A DNA stretch of 64,000 nucleotides from Beijerinckia mobilis. GTDB taxonomy: Bacteria; Pseudomonadota; Alphaproteobacteria; Rhizobiales; Beijerinckiaceae. Made by a program: the position numbers and the translations under genes. A model generated the notes under the pieces. It saw only the letters and a list, made by a program, of their open reading frames with translations, was not told the DNA's origin and made no database searches. The DNA lies in assembly GCF_000745425.1 (NCBI RefSeq), contig NZ_JQJH01000016.1:19992-83991 (forward strand). Direction: 5' to 3'. This document shows, piece by piece, positions 1-10,156 of the stretch; within the stretch, counting starts at the first letter, position 1, and every line of letters begins with the position of its first letter.

Positions 1-7
1 TGAGCCG

Positions 8-1288
8 ATGACATCTCCCTATACGATTCACATCGTCCAGAAGATGAGCGAGATCGATCCCGACGAGTGGAACGCCTGCGCCAATCCCGAGATGCATGCG
101 CCCGGTGGGATCGGTCAAGCGGGGTCGTCCGCGCAAGGGCTGCCTCTCGACATGCTCCAGGGGCTCGGTGAAGCAGAGGCTGCGGTATCGGCGGCACCCT
201 CGAAACATGAGATCGAGCGGTTCAATCCCTTTATCTCACACGCCTTTCTCAATGCGCTCGAAACCTCGCGCTCGGTCGATCCACGGCATGGATGGACGGC
301 GACTCACGTCATCATCAAGGACCAGGAGGGGCGGCTCGCCGCGGCGGCACCGGCCTATCTGAAAACCCATTCCTATGGCGAATATGTCTTCGACCATGCC
401 TGGGCGGATGCCTACCATCGCGGCGGCCTGAAATATTATCCGAAACTCCAGATCGCCGTGCCCTTCACTCCGGTCACCGGACGGCGCCTGCTGGTCGCAT
501 CAAATCATGGCGAAGAAGCGCGGCAACGGCTCATCACCGGCCTGCGCGCCTGGCGCGAGAAGATCGAGGCTTCTTCCATCCATGTCACCTTCTCCACGCG
601 GGAGGATTGGGACAGTCTCGGCCGCGCCGGCTTTTTGCAGCGCACGGGCCAGCAATTTCATTTCATCAACGAGAATTACGCCGATTTCGATGCTTTTCTC
701 GCCAGTCTCGCCTCCCGCAAACGCAAGATGATCAAGAAGGAGCGCAAGGAGGCCTTGAGCGCCGGCATTGAAATCGAGCTTTTGACCGGCTCCGATCTCC
801 AGGAACACCATTGGGACGCGTTTTTCGCCTTCTATATGGATACCGGCAACCGCAAATGGGGCACGCCCTATCTATCGCGCGAATTCTTCTCGCATATCGG
901 CGCCACCATGGCCGACCATATTCTCCTCGTCATGGCCAAGCGCGAAGGACGTTACATCGCCGGGGCGATCAATTTCATCGGCAAGGATGCGCTCTATGGG
1001 CGTAACTGGGGCTGTATCGAGGAGCATCCCTTTCTGCATTTCGAGGTCTGCTATTATCAGGCGATCGAATTCGCCATCAATCGCGGACTCGCGCGTGTCG
1101 AGGCAGGCGCCCAGGGCGAACACAAGCTCGCGCGCGGCTATGGACCCGTCACGACATTCTCGGCGCATGACATACCAGACAAGCGCTATGCCCTTGCAAT
1201 CGATGATTATCTCAAGAAAGAACGCGCCTATATCGATGAAGCCATCGAACATTACGGCGAACTGACACCTTTCAAGAAAGGTCCGTGA
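8..1288 (+). CDS. COG3146 (DUF482) GNAT-fold acyltransferase
   Basis: Predicted cytosolic acyltransferase of the DUF482/COG3146 family (GNAT-related, often labelled peptidoglycan-biosynthesis protein); the substrate is unknown. The family core is recognisable from the PFISHAFLNALE segment (about residue 74) to the HKLARGYGP segment near residue 375. Residues about 28-70 are a Gly/Ala/Ser-rich stretch between the usual N-terminal strand and the core; relatives generally go almost directly from one to the other, so this looks like a low-complexity insertion. The frame is open to the left edge of the window, so an upstream start cannot be excluded, but ATG at 8 gives the expected N-terminus. The HIT gene follows on the same strand after about 130 bp. 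Confidence 0.8.
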   Translation: MTSPYTIHIVQKMSEIDPDEWNACANPEMHAPGGIGQAGSSAQGLPLDMLQGLGEAEAAVSAAPSKHEIERFNPFISHAFLNALETSRSVDPRHGWTATHVIIKDQEGRLAAAAPAYLKTHSYGEYVFDHAWADAYHRGGLKYYPKLQIAVPFTPVTGRRLLVASNHGEEARQRLITGLRAWREKIEASSIHVTFSTREDWDSLGRAGFLQRTGQQFHFINENYADFDAFLASLASRKRKMIKKERKEALSAGIEIELLTGSDLQEHHWDAFFAFYMDTGNRKWGTPYLSREFFSHIGATMADHILLVMAKREGRYIAGAINFIGKDALYGRNWGCIEEHPFLHFEVCYYQAIEFAINRGLARVEAGAQGEHKLARGYGPVTTFSAHDIPDKRYALAIDDYLKKERAYIDEAIEHYGELTPFKKGP

Positions 1289-1415
1289 AATAGGCCCTAC
1301 TTGACCCTCGCCCTATCCTCACGCATCACTCGCGTCACCGGACAGATGGATCCGGGATAGGGCCGCGATCAGCGATCCATTCAGGTTCGAGCGGCGCTTC
1401 CATGCGGGGATTTGC

Positions 1416-1853
1416 ATGAGCACGACGGTCTACGACGACAACAATATTTTCGCCAAAATCCTTCGCGGGGAAATCCCCTGCACCAAGGTTTACGAGGACG
1501 ATGTCGCTTTGGCCTTCATGGACATCATGCCCCGCGCCGATGGTCATGTGCTCGTGATTCCCAAGGCGCCCGGCCGCAATCTTCTCGATATTGATGCCGC
1601 TGCGCTCAGCCAGATGATGCCGCGTGTCCAGAAAGTGGCGCGCGCGGTCAAAAAGGCGGTGAATGCGGATGGCATCACCCTGCATCAATATAGCGAGAGC
1701 GCGGGTGGCCAGGTCATTTTCCATCTCCATTTCCATATTCTGCCGCGCTGGGCGGGCGTGGAACTGCGGCCGCATACGGGAGAGATGGCCAAGCCGGAAA
1801 ATCTGGAGACACTCGCGGTCAAGATCAGGGCGGCGCTGAACGAGGCCGGCTGA
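1416..1853 (+). CDS. HIT family (HINT-like) nucleotide hydrolase
   Basis: Histidine-triad protein of 145 aa, the normal HINT length. The triad HLHFHIL at residues 103-109, followed by PRW, is the nucleotide-binding and catalytic site; the family hydrolyses adenosine phosphoramidates and related nucleotides in the cytosol. The N-terminal FAKILRGEIPCTKVYEDD block is typical of HINT proteins and the DIMPRADGHVLVIPK block matches as well. The ATG at 1416 is preceded by GGGG about seven bases upstream. It follows the COG3146 gene on the same strand, a pairing I believe is common in Hyphomicrobiales, so the two may be co-transcribed. Confidence 0.93.
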   Translation: MSTTVYDDNNIFAKILRGEIPCTKVYEDDVALAFMDIMPRADGHVLVIPKAPGRNLLDIDAAALSQMMPRVQKVARAVKKAVNADGITLHQYSESAGGQVIFHLHFHILPRWAGVELRPHTGEMAKPENLETLAVKIRAALNEAG

Positions 1854-1909
1854 TCAAGCGGCACGACTTGATCGTGCTCCGAGTATTTTCAGGTAATGTT
1901 GATTCGCCG

Positions 1910-2011
1910 AGAGCGTTTCGGATTCATCCGGCAACGCTCCACCCAGAAAACAAGAGCATTGTCAAAGAAACGGCATCGCGAAGCGATTCAAACTGATCGG
2001 AAAATGCTCTA
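1910..2011. repeat. Dispersed intergenic repeat, copy 1
   Basis: About 100 bp of imperfect palindromic DNA bounded by GAGCGTTTCGG at the left and GAAAATGCTCTA at the right, with an internal ATCGCGAAGCGATTC block. The same architecture recurs at 49,500-49,602 (inverted) and 51,381-51,481, and a shortened version at 55,126-55,157. This is typical of Rhizobiales intergenic palindromic elements. It lies in the gap between two convergent genes and contains no ORF. Confidence 0.75.
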
Positions 2012-2034
2012 GCGATTCCGCGACTTGAAAACGG

Positions 2035-2373
2035 TCAGGCTGGTGAGCGCGCCGGCTTGACTGGCCCGACATCGACCTGAATCTCGTCCCCCTCGATCCG
2101 CAGCGGATAGGGGTGAAGCGTGTTGCGGACGAGATGCGTCACGCATTTTCCGTTCACGGCGTCAAATCCCCAATTATGGATCAGACACGTGACCTTCTTT
2201 CCGTCGAAAGTCGTATTATCGAGTGGCATGTCCGCATGCGGACAGCGCCCGCGATAAGCCTTGAGTTCGCCACCTTTCGGCCAGACCAGAAGCACGCTCT
2301 TGCGGCCCGCCTGGAACAGGCCCGTGTTCCCTTCGCTAATATCACCTGTGTGACAGAGTGCGGTGAACGCCAT
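2035..2373 (-). CDS. Rieske-type [2Fe-2S] ferredoxin domain protein
   Basis: Small soluble Rieske protein of 112 aa. Cluster ligands are visible as CPH (C44, H46) and CLIH (C63, H66), followed by the NWGFD segment usual after the second pair. Single-domain Rieske ferredoxins pass electrons to oxygenases or reductases, but no oxygenase is next to it, so the partner is unknown. It is divergent from the nitrobindin-like gene at 2563; the two may share the 190-bp promoter region. The start at 2373 gives a complete domain with only a short N-terminal strand. Confidence 0.88.
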   Translation of the reverse strand: MAFTALCHTGDISEGNTGLFQAGRKSVLLVWPKGGELKAYRGRCPHADMPLDNTTFDGKKVTCLIHNWGFDAVNGKCVTHLVRNTLHPYPLRIEGDEIQVDVGPVKPARSPA

Positions 2374-2562
2374 CAGGGTCGCTTTCCGAAACGAATGTCT
2401 TGCATGGAATATCCTGGCGGAGCCAGCAAGTTATGGACCAGCACAAGCCCATCCAATCGAAGCGTTCCCGCCACTCGCAAGCTCAACCCGGTCTTGACTT
2501 GAGCCTTGCATGATTCTCTCCTCCAGCTTCGTCGTACGAAACCTTCGGAGCCAGCGGACACC

Positions 2563-3216
2563 ATGACAGAATTATACAATAGCTATCGCAAGGATATCTA
2601 TACGGAGCCGTCCGGTGTCGACAAGGACACGTTGAAGAACCTTGGTCCGCTGCGTCCCATGGCGGGAATTTGGCGCGGATCGAAAGGGCTGGACGTCAAT
2701 CCGAAACGGGAGGGACCGGAAACGCAGGCTTTCGTGGAAAGGCTGGAGCTGCAGCCTATCGATCCGCAGACGAACGGGCCGCAATTGCTTTACGGGCTTC
2801 GCTACCATCAGCATATCGTCAAACCCGGTGAGATCGAAACCTATCACGACCAGATCGGCTATTGGCTTTGGGAGCCCGCGACGGGCACGATCATCCAGAC
2901 GCTCACCATTCCACGCGGACAGACCGCAATGGCGGTCGGCACCGCCGCTCCGGACGCGAAGGAATTCGAACTCGTCGCAACCCGGGGTCTCACCACCTAT
3001 GGCATTTGCTCCAATCCGTTTCTCGAGCAGGCCTTCCGGACCGATGAATATCGCATCAAGATCACGATCAATGACGATGGAACATGGGCCTACGACGAGA
3101 CCACCACATTGATGATCAAGGGTGAAATGCCTTTTGCCCATACCGATAAGGATACGCTGATCAAGATCGGCGAGCCCACCCCGAATGGCGTCGCACGGCC
3201 GCACGAGGCTTCGTGA
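2563..3216 (+). CDS. Nitrobindin-like FABP-family beta-barrel protein
   Basis: Protein of about 217 aa resembling the heme-binding nitrobindin/THAP4 beta-barrel family (formerly DUF1794, FABP-like). Visible features are LGPLRPMAGIWRG near the N-terminus, the conserved W-x-G opening strand of the barrel, and a run of alternating strands containing YHDQIGYWLWEPATG and FLEQAFRTDEY. The frame is open back to a TTG at 2506, but ATG at 2563 is preferred because GGAG lies at about 2547-2550 and the family start is close to it. Whether it binds heme here is unknown; I did not identify the axial histidine with confidence. Confidence 0.78.
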   Translation: MTELYNSYRKDIYTEPSGVDKDTLKNLGPLRPMAGIWRGSKGLDVNPKREGPETQAFVERLELQPIDPQTNGPQLLYGLRYHQHIVKPGEIETYHDQIGYWLWEPATGTIIQTLTIPRGQTAMAVGTAAPDAKEFELVATRGLTTYGICSNPFLEQAFRTDEYRIKITINDDGTWAYDETTTLMIKGEMPFAHTDKDTLIKIGEPTPNGVARPHEAS

Positions 3217-3433
3217 GCCCGTTGCGATATCGGGCAAAATCATAGGCTAAGAGTATTATGGGGCCATTCGGATCATTCGAATGGCCCTATTGGCATGATG
3301 AAACGCATGTCCGGTGCCGCGATTATTACCGTTCAGAAAATTTTAAATTTAATTTTAATATAGTGACATTGAATGGTGCGCAGATACCGCCCGCCGCGCC
3401 GCCCAGGTCGGCGCAATAATGCGGGGGTAATTT

Positions 3434-5494
3434 ATGAAATCGGATAATAAGACATCGCGCCCGTCCGAACGGAGCTCGATCGATAATGAAACCGCTGGCA
3501 TCGACCGGCCTGGACTTCATCCTGATTCCACCGGCGGACGCGCCCATAACGAAACCTTCCAGACGATCCTGGCGCGCAATCTCGCGCGGCGCTCGTTCCT
3601 CGGAGGAATCACGGCCGCTCTTCCGGTCCTGATGACCGGTTCTTCTCTGTTGAGCCCCACCCCGGCCAAGGGATGGCCTTTGAGCGCCGGCGAGACGGAA
3701 AGTCTCGGCAATGGTCAGTTAACCTTCAAGGCAATCCAGCCGTCGCAGGAGGATGATGTCATCGTCCCGGAGGATTACGAATATAATGTCGTGCTGCGTT
3801 GGGGCGATCCGTTGACGCTCTTCGCACCCGAATTCGATCCCACCGCCCAAGCCTCATCGGCCCAACGCCAGCAATTCGGCTTCAACTGCGATTTTCTTGG
3901 CTTTTTCCCGGTCCATGGTGCGCCAAACCGGGCACTTCTCTGCGTCAACCATGAATATACGACTGGCGAGGATATGTTCGCCAGTTATGTGCCAGGCGCA
4001 AATAAGGAAGTCGCAGATATCGAAATCGCGGCACATGGGGGCGCCGTCGTCGAAATCGAGCTCAAGACCATCAAGGGCCAATCCGAGTGGAAATATCTGC
4101 GCCACTCCCCACTCAATCGACGCATTACCGGCGACACCCAGATGCTCCTTACCGGGCCAGCGGCTGGCCATCCGTTGATGCGCACGAGCGATGATTCTTC
4201 GGGCCGCAAGGTGCTCGGCATGCTCAACAATTGCTCAGGGGGCAAAACACCCTGGGGCACGTGGCTTACTTGCGAAGAGAACTTCAACCAATATTTTGCC
4301 AATAGGTCACAAATCTCTGATTCACAGATCAAAGCGGCTCATACCCGCTATGGCGTCTCCAGCGGAGCAACGGAGCGCCGCTGGGAAAACTTCTATCCCC
4401 GCTTCGATACGGTCAAAGAACCGAACGAACCATTCCGTTTCGGTTGGGTCGTCGAAATCGATCCCTATGACCCGCATTTCGTGCCGCGCAAGCGCACCGC
4501 GCTCGGCCGTTTCAAACATGAAAGCGCGACCACCGCGCTCGCCAAAAGCGGACAGGCCGTCGTCTACACCGGAGACGATCAGCAGTTCGATTACGTCTAC
4601 AAATTTGTGTCGGAGGGGCGTTACAACCCGCGCAACCGATGGGATAATTTCGACTTGCTCGACAAAGGCACGCTTTACGTCGCCAAGTTCCATGACGATG
4701 GCACGGGCACCTGGATTCCACTGACGATCGATAATCCCGTATTGCGGGCGCAATTCGCCGACCAGGGTGAAATCCTGATCAAGACGCGGCTTGCCGCCGA
4801 TGCTGTCGGCGCCACGGCGATGGACCGGCCGGAAGATGTCGAGCCCAATCCGGTCAACGGCAAGATCTATATGGCGATGACCAACAATAATGCGCGGACT
4901 TCCGTCGTCGCCGATACCGGAAGCGCCAAGGCCAATCCCCGCGTACCGAACCCCAATGGCCATATTATCGAACTGACCGAAGATCAGGACGATCACGGCG
5001 CCACCCATTTCACTTGGAACGTGTTTTTGCTCTGCGGCAATCCGGAACTCAACCTGTTGACGCAGGAAAGCCAGCTCAGTCCCGGCCTTCCATCAAACGC
5101 GACCTTTTTCGCGGGTTATGCCGAGGTGGACAAGCTTGGCAAGATCGCTGCGCCGGACAATGTCGCCTTCGACAAGAAGGGCAATCTCTGGATCGCCACC
5201 GACGGTCAACCGTCGTCAGCGGATATCGGGCGCCCCAATGATGCGGTCCATGCCGTTGCGACTGAAGGGCCGGAGCGCGGCTATCTGCGGCAGTTCCTCA
5301 GCAGCCCTTCCGGTTCTGAAGTATGCGGTCCGGAATTCTCGAACGATGGCAACACCTTCTTCTGCGCGATTCAGCATCCGGGTGAAGGTGGCGGCGTGCC
5401 CAATAGCAAAAGCAACTGGCCTGATCGGGCCTCCTATACGCGTCCGAGTGTCGTCGCCGTGCGGCGCAAGGATGGCCGCTCCATCGGCAAGTAA
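3434..5494 (+). CDS. PhoX family (DUF839) Tat-exported phosphatase
   Basis: Predicted periplasmic alkaline phosphatase of the PhoX/DUF839 family, 686 aa. A twin-arginine signal (RRSFLGG, arginines at 52-53) followed by a hydrophobic stretch indicates export of the folded protein, as expected for a Ca/Fe metalloenzyme. Family blocks are clear: NCSGGKTPWGTWLTCEEN around residues 265-282 and the MDRPEDVEPNP segment near residue 460. The ATG at 3434 follows GGGGGT. Upstream DNA (3340-3365) is AT-rich and could carry the promoter; I did not find a convincing Pho box. A strong terminator follows 7 bp after the stop. Confidence 0.92.
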   Translation: MKSDNKTSRPSERSSIDNETAGIDRPGLHPDSTGGRAHNETFQTILARNLARRSFLGGITAALPVLMTGSSLLSPTPAKGWPLSAGETESLGNGQLTFKAIQPSQEDDVIVPEDYEYNVVLRWGDPLTLFAPEFDPTAQASSAQRQQFGFNCDFLGFFPVHGAPNRALLCVNHEYTTGEDMFASYVPGANKEVADIEIAAHGGAVVEIELKTIKGQSEWKYLRHSPLNRRITGDTQMLLTGPAAGHPLMRTSDDSSGRKVLGMLNNCSGGKTPWGTWLTCEENFNQYFANRSQISDSQIKAAHTRYGVSSGATERRWENFYPRFDTVKEPNEPFRFGWVVEIDPYDPHFVPRKRTALGRFKHESATTALAKSGQAVVYTGDDQQFDYVYKFVSEGRYNPRNRWDNFDLLDKGTLYVAKFHDDGTGTWIPLTIDNPVLRAQFADQGEILIKTRLAADAVGATAMDRPEDVEPNPVNGKIYMAMTNNNARTSVVADTGSAKANPRVPNPNGHIIELTEDQDDHGATHFTWNVFLLCGNPELNLLTQESQLSPGLPSNATFFAGYAEVDKLGKIAAPDNVAFDKKGNLWIATDGQPSSADIGRPNDAVHAVATEGPERGYLRQFLSSPSGSEVCGPEFSNDGNTFFCAIQHPGEGGGVPNSKSNWPDRASYTRPSVVAVRRKDGRSIGK

Positions 5495-5500
5495 ACAAAA

Positions 5501-5523
5501 ATCCCCCGGTTTTGCCGGGGGAT
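5501..5523. terminator. Bidirectional rho-independent terminator between PhoX gene and clpA
   Basis: Perfect 9-bp GC-rich hairpin (ATCCCCCGG / CCGGGGGAT) with a TTTTG loop, preceded by A5 and located between the convergent PhoX and clpA genes. It follows the PhoX stop immediately; clpA ends 63 bp away on the other side. Confidence 0.85.
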
Positions 5524-5585
5524 CAAGTTTAGGCTCACAATGAAAGGGTTGGCTGAACCCGATGGTTCAGCCAACTTATTTTGTT

Positions 5586-8075
5586 TCAGTTCTTCGGTTC
5601 CTCGCTGATCACCGGCTCGCCGCCTTCGCCGTCAGGAGTATCCGTGCGCTCGAGATCCTCGTCCGGGCTGGTCTCGTCCGACTTGCGGCGGCTTTTAGCA
5701 CGGCGCACTTCCGGTTCGGGGCGCACCCGCTTCTTGCCGGCTTCGACGATCTCCTTGTCGGGACGCGGCAGGATCGGGCCCTCCGGGTAGACGAAGCCGA
5801 GTTTTTTGGCACCCGCCTCGTCTGTCGTGACAACGACCTTGACGGTCCCGCCATTCTTGAGCCTGCCGAAAAGAACCTCATCGGCAAGCGGTGTCTTGAT
5901 CGTCTGCTGGATGACACGCGCCATGGGCCTTGCACCCATCTGCTGGTCATAGCCGTGCTCGACGAGCCAGTTGCGCGCCTCGTCGGTCAGCTCGATCGTG
6001 ACGTTACGTTCGGCGAGCTGCGCATCGAGTTGCATGATGAACTTGTCGACCACCTTGACGATCACTTCCGGCGGCAGATGCCCGAAGGTGACGATCGCAT
6101 CGAGACGGTTGCGGAATTCGGGAGCGAACAACCGGTTGATCGCCTCGATATCCTCGCCTTCGCGCTTGTTGGACGTAAAGCCATAGGCCGCGCGCTGCAT
6201 ATCGGCGGCACCCGCATTGGTCGTCATGATCAGGATGACGTTGCGGAAATCGACCTGCTTGCCGCTATGGTCGGTCAGTTTGCCGTGATCCATGACCTGC
6301 AACAGGATGTTGTACAGGTCCGGATGCGCCTTCTCGATTTCGTCGAGCAGCAGCACGCAATGCGGATGCTGGTCGATTGAATCGGTCAGGAGGCCGCCCT
6401 GATCGAAGCCGACATAGCCGGGAGGCGCGCCGATGAGGCGGGACACGGTATGCCGCTCCATATATTCCGACATGTCGAAGCGCACGAGTTCGACCCCGAG
6501 GCTCGTCGCGAGCTGGCGGGCGACTTCGGTCTTGCCGACGCCCGTCGGTCCCGAGAAGAGATAGGAACCGATCGGCTTTTCGCCGTCACGCAAGCCGGCG
6601 CGCGCCAGTTTGATCGCGGCCGTCAGGGCCTCGATCGCGCTGTTCTGACCATAGACGACGCGTTCCAGCGTCTCGGTCAAATGTTCGAGAACCTCGGCAT
6701 CGTCCTTGGATACGGTTTTCGGAGGGATACGCGCCATCGTCGCGATGGTCGCCTCAATCTCCTTGATGCCGATCGTCTTCTTGCGCTTGCCTTCCGGCAG
6801 CAGCATCTGGCTGGCGCCGGTTTCATCGATCACGTCGATCGCTTTATCCGGCAGCTTGCGATCATGGATATAGCGGGCGGAAAGCTCCACCGCCGCTTTG
6901 ACTGCTTCCGTCGTATAGCGAATCTTGTGGAATTCTTCGAAATAAGGCTTCAGCCCCTTGATGATCTCGATCGCATCCGGGACAGATGGCTCGTTGACGT
7001 CGATCTTCTGGAAGCGCCGGACGAGCGCCCGGTCCTTTTCGAAATATTGACGATATTCCTTATAGGTCGTGGAGCCGATGCAACGCAGCGAACCCTGCGC
7101 CAGAGCGGGCTTCAGCAGGTTCGACGCATCCATTGCCCCACCCGAGGTGGCGCCGGCGCCAATCACCGTATGAATTTCATCGATGAAGAGAATCGCCTTC
7201 TTATGCGTCTCGATTTCCTTCATGACCTGTTTCAGGCGTTCTTCGAAATCGCCACGATAGCGCGTGCCGGCGAGCAACGTGCCCATATCGAGCGCGAAGA
7301 CCGTCGCCTCGGCAAGAACCTCCGGCACCTCACCCTTGACGATCTTGCGGGCGAGACCTTCGGCAATGGCCGTCTTGCCGACGCCGGGATCACCGACGAG
7401 CAGCGGGTTGTTCTTGTGCCGGCGGCAGAGAACCTGAATCGTGCGCTGAACTTCGGCTTCGCGGCCGATCAGAGGATCGATACGGCCATCCTTCGCCTTC
7501 TTGTTCAGGTTGATGCAATAAGCATCGAGCGCACCTTCTTTTTTCTTGCCATCGGCGTCCTTGGCATCCTTCCCTTCGCGGCCTTCGGCTTCTTCCTCGG
7601 CGCCGCGGGGTGCCTTTGACGGATCGGACATGCCGGGCCGTTTGGCGATACCATGGCTGATGTAATTCACCGCATCATAGCGGGTCATATCCTGTTCTTG
7701 CAGGAAATAGGCGGCATGGCTTTCCCGCTCCGCGAAGATCGCCACCAGCACATTCGCGCCAGTGACTTCTTCCCGTCCGGACGATTGGACATGGATGACG
7801 GCGCGCTGGATCACCCGCTGGAAGCCAGCGGTAGGCTTGGCATCCTCGCGGCCATCGCTGACCAGATTATCCAGTTCCTGATCAATGTAATCGCGCAGAT
7901 TTTTCTTCAGAAGGTCGAGGTCGACGGAGCAGGCGCGCAGAACGGCCGCCGCATCGGCATCATCGGTCAGGCTCAAAAGGAGATGTTCAAGCGTCGCATA
8001 TTCGTGATGACGCTCATTGGCGATTGCGAGAGCCCGATGAAGCGATTGTTCCAGATTGCGGGAGAAGGACGGCAT
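5586..8075 (-). CDS. clpA: ATP-dependent Clp protease ATP-binding subunit ClpA
   Basis: AAA+ unfoldase that feeds substrates to ClpP, 829 aa from ATG at 8075. Order: Clp N-domain (about 1-145), acidic/charged linker rich in Glu, Asp and Lys (about 150-185), first AAA module with GDPGVGKT and second with GPTGVGKT followed by GYVGFDQGG and the D2-small C-terminal domain. The ORF extends to a TTG 9 bp further, but the ATG has GAGAGG and GGAG upstream. The last 60 or so residues form a highly charged tail (many Lys/Arg then Glu/Asp) beyond the normal ClpA end. It lies 13 bp downstream of clpS, the usual operon. Confidence 0.96.
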   Translation of the reverse strand: MPSFSRNLEQSLHRALAIANERHHEYATLEHLLLSLTDDADAAAVLRACSVDLDLLKKNLRDYIDQELDNLVSDGREDAKPTAGFQRVIQRAVIHVQSSGREEVTGANVLVAIFAERESHAAYFLQEQDMTRYDAVNYISHGIAKRPGMSDPSKAPRGAEEEAEGREGKDAKDADGKKKEGALDAYCINLNKKAKDGRIDPLIGREAEVQRTIQVLCRRHKNNPLLVGDPGVGKTAIAEGLARKIVKGEVPEVLAEATVFALDMGTLLAGTRYRGDFEERLKQVMKEIETHKKAILFIDEIHTVIGAGATSGGAMDASNLLKPALAQGSLRCIGSTTYKEYRQYFEKDRALVRRFQKIDVNEPSVPDAIEIIKGLKPYFEEFHKIRYTTEAVKAAVELSARYIHDRKLPDKAIDVIDETGASQMLLPEGKRKKTIGIKEIEATIATMARIPPKTVSKDDAEVLEHLTETLERVVYGQNSAIEALTAAIKLARAGLRDGEKPIGSYLFSGPTGVGKTEVARQLATSLGVELVRFDMSEYMERHTVSRLIGAPPGYVGFDQGGLLTDSIDQHPHCVLLLDEIEKAHPDLYNILLQVMDHGKLTDHSGKQVDFRNVILIMTTNAGAADMQRAAYGFTSNKREGEDIEAINRLFAPEFRNRLDAIVTFGHLPPEVIVKVVDKFIMQLDAQLAERNVTIELTDEARNWLVEHGYDQQMGARPMARVIQQTIKTPLADEVLFGRLKNGGTVKVVVTTDEAGAKKLGFVYPEGPILPRPDKEIVEAGKKRVRPEPEVRRAKSRRKSDETSPDEDLERTDTPDGEGGEPVISEEPKN

Positions 8076-8088
8076 AGGCTCCAACCTC

Positions 8089-8538
8089 TCATTTCTTTTC
8101 CATGATACATTGCAGGGGATGCTGGTGCTTGCGCGCGTAGTCCATCACCTGCGTGACTTTGGTCTCGGCGACTTCATAGGTGAAGATGCCGCATTCCCCG
8201 ACGCCATGCTGATGCACGTGCAACATGATGCGCGTCGCTTCCTCAGGCCCTTTGTTGAAATATTTCTTCAAAACCGACACGACGAATTCCATGGGCGTGT
8301 AATCGTCGTTCAAAAGCAGGACGCGATACATGCTGGGCCGACGCGTCTGCGTTTTCGGGCGGGTGATGACGGCCGTGCCCGACCCGCCGTCTCCGCCTTT
8401 CTGGTGATCCTTGCCAGCTCCGCGTATCCGCAGACCGGCGATCACCGCCTGGCGTGTGAACAGGGCCGGGCGACGGACTGCGGACAAGAAACGTCCCTGC
8501 ACCCGGAAATTCGATCGCCGAAGAAGTCCTGCCGTCAC
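8089..8538 (-). CDS. clpS: ATP-dependent Clp protease adaptor ClpS
   Basis: N-recognin adaptor that delivers N-degron substrates to ClpA. The core is unmistakable: [17 protein letters not shown], then [11 protein letters not shown] and the C-terminal helix ending [10 protein letters not shown]. The frame gives 149 aa, about 30-40 longer than usual ClpS; the family normally starts shortly before the [13 protein letters not shown] segment, so the first 40 residues (Arg-rich, no similarity to the core) may not be translated. A GTG about 30 codons in (near 8451) is an alternative start. It is co-directional with clpA. Confidence 0.93.
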   Translation of the reverse strand: MTAGLLRRSNFRVQGRFLSAVRRPALFTRQAVIAGLRIRGAGKDHQKGGDGGSGTAVITRPKTQTRRPSMYRVLLLNDDYTPMEFVVSVLKKYFNKGPEEATRIMLHVHQHGVGECGIFTYEVAETKVTQVMDYARKHQHPLQCIMEKK

Positions 8539-9388
8539 GCCTAAGTCCTCGTCTTCTTCTCATTGTCCCGCTCTGATGGTATGAGCGGGATTTTGCTGCC
8601 TAAGGCCAGAGGCCCATACCTACTAGTGAACAACGTCATCGAGTGCAGGGCAAGTTCCAATCCGAGATCCCATCAAAGCATCGGCCGCGCCACTTTCTCT
8701 GGTTTCTGATTTTAGTCTGCGGCCCAGAGATCGGCCACACGTGTTTTTGTGCAAAAGCGCCTTGTCGCATTAAATTCATGCCAATGCCCTGCACTAAAGT
8801 TCTAAAAAATAGGCAATTTCAGAAAATCCCTCGGCGCCAGAAGCCTTTTAGCCAAAGAAATGGCGGCTCCCCGGTACATGGACAAGGGGAAGATTCGCTT
8901 CCGCGCCAAGCTGACGAAAGAGACGATCGCGGCGGGCCTTCACCGCCTCCCGCGAGACCGCGTAGAAGCGCATCTGTCGGGATATCCCTGAATGACTTCG
9001 AACAGGGCGGTAGCCGCAATAAGCGACCCACGTTGTTGATCTTGATCAGGGCCATCAAGTTATGAATATAAGTTGATGGAATAATTATTATTTTAAAATA
9101 TATCGTCTCGGACGATGCCAAAAGTTTTGCCTCTGCACATCCCGCCACCAGCAGAGGAGAGACAAGCTGCCGCATGCATAAGCTTGTCGATTTATCAATA
9201 TCTTTAGACAATTTATGAAATTATTTTCCTAATAATATCGATCAACTAATTGATTAAAAAACGCAGGGATCTCCCGGCTTGAAACGGCAAGCAAATGGAA
9301 GCTTGTCTTTAAACCTTGAGGTCTGCACGAAACGATCAACCTGGCGAATAATAGGCTGCTGGATCGATGGGGCAGGCAAAAGACAACA
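8539..9388. other. 850-bp intergenic region upstream of clpS, possible 43-aa ORF
   Basis: No convincing gene. The only stretch with coding-like codon use is a 43-codon frame on the + strand from ATG 8860 to TGA 8991 (begins MAAPRYMDKGKIRFRAKL), basic and without a good ribosome site; it may be a real small protein or a remnant. A TTGAT-N4-ATCAG sequence at 9036-9049 is one base from an FNR/FixK box. The part from about 9060 to 9270 is clearly AT-rich. Confidence 0.35.
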
Positions 9389-9413
9389 AAAAACCCGGCA
9401 TAGCCGGGTTTTT
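9389..9413 (-). terminator. Rho-independent terminator downstream of phasin gene
   Basis: Perfect hairpin AAAAACCCGGC / GCCGGGTTTTT with a 3-base loop (ATA). On the minus strand it ends in a T-run, as expected for the phasin transcript, which stops about 85 bp upstream; symmetrical enough to work in both directions. Confidence 0.85.
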
Positions 9414-9495
9414 CAGTGCATAGGATTCTGATAGTCGGTCGCTACGATTAAGATAGGCCTTCGCGCCTTAGTGTAATGGTGCGAGCCTGAGACAC

Positions 9496-9837
9496 TTATT
9501 CAGCGCGCGACTGCACCTTCGCGATCACCTTTTCCAGCGGCTGGAAAGCCTCCTTGGCGAGGGCGGTGTAAAGCTCACCGAACTTGGTCGCCTGCGCCAC
9601 AAAGCCGGCATAGGAGGTCTTGGCGAATTCGGATTGAATTTGAATAGCGGTATCGAGGGTCTTCGCGCCAAGCAGCTTCTCGAAGAAGGCCGAGCTGTGA
9701 TCGATCGAACGCTTGGAATAGTCAGACGCTTCGGTCGCGATCGCCTGAACGTTTTTAGCGAAAGCCGAAGCAGCGGTGTTCACCGCCTCAAAATGCTCTT
9801 TACCGAACTTCTGAAAGTCTTCCAACCCAACAGACAT
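9496..9837 (-). CDS. Phasin family protein
   Basis: Small (113 aa), helical, Ala/Lys/Gln-rich protein of the phasin family, which coats polyhydroxyalkanoate granules in alphaproteobacteria. Typical segments are EDFQKFGKEHFEAVN, SDYSKRSIDHSSAFFEKLLG and the A-x-T-KFGELYTALAKEAFQP C-terminal motif. The frame runs back to 9990, but ATG at 9837 is chosen because a GGGAG ribosome site lies 7-8 bases upstream and the family starts here. No PHA synthase is in the window, so its link to granules rests on family only. Confidence 0.9.
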   Translation of the reverse strand: MSVGLEDFQKFGKEHFEAVNTAASAFAKNVQAIATEASDYSKRSIDHSSAFFEKLLGAKTLDTAIQIQSEFAKTSYAGFVAQATKFGELYTALAKEAFQPLEKVIAKVQSRAE

Positions 9838-10156
9838 TATCAACTCCCCATGCGGAAAAAGCGCCTCCGTAAACTCGATCGGGACTGTCGGACGATTGAG
9901 CCGAACAGACGGCATCCGAAAAACTTCGGTCCACCGCGACCCAGTTTCCTCAATATCCCCGGCGCAAGAAAGGTATAGTGCATTGCACAATTAGGAGTCA
10001 AGCGCGATATTGCGGTGCAGCAATTCAAAACGATACAATCCGCGCGAATTTCAAAACCACGCTTAACCAAAGCGTAACCGCACACCCCTACCATGCTGTT
10101 TCTATATCACCCTCCTCCAACAGCAAATCCGATCAATGGCAGATCGAGGGCACAGG

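Noticed and set aside
5562..7619. Long plus-strand frames opposite clpA (272 and 389 codons)
   Set aside because: They are antisense to a strongly conserved ClpA, have Asp/Arg/Leu-biased shadow composition and no recognisable domain or ribosome site.
8643..9211. Overlapping 140- and 130-codon frames in the clpS-phasin gap
   Set aside because: No motif, atypical composition; only the short 8860-8991 frame looks mildly coding.
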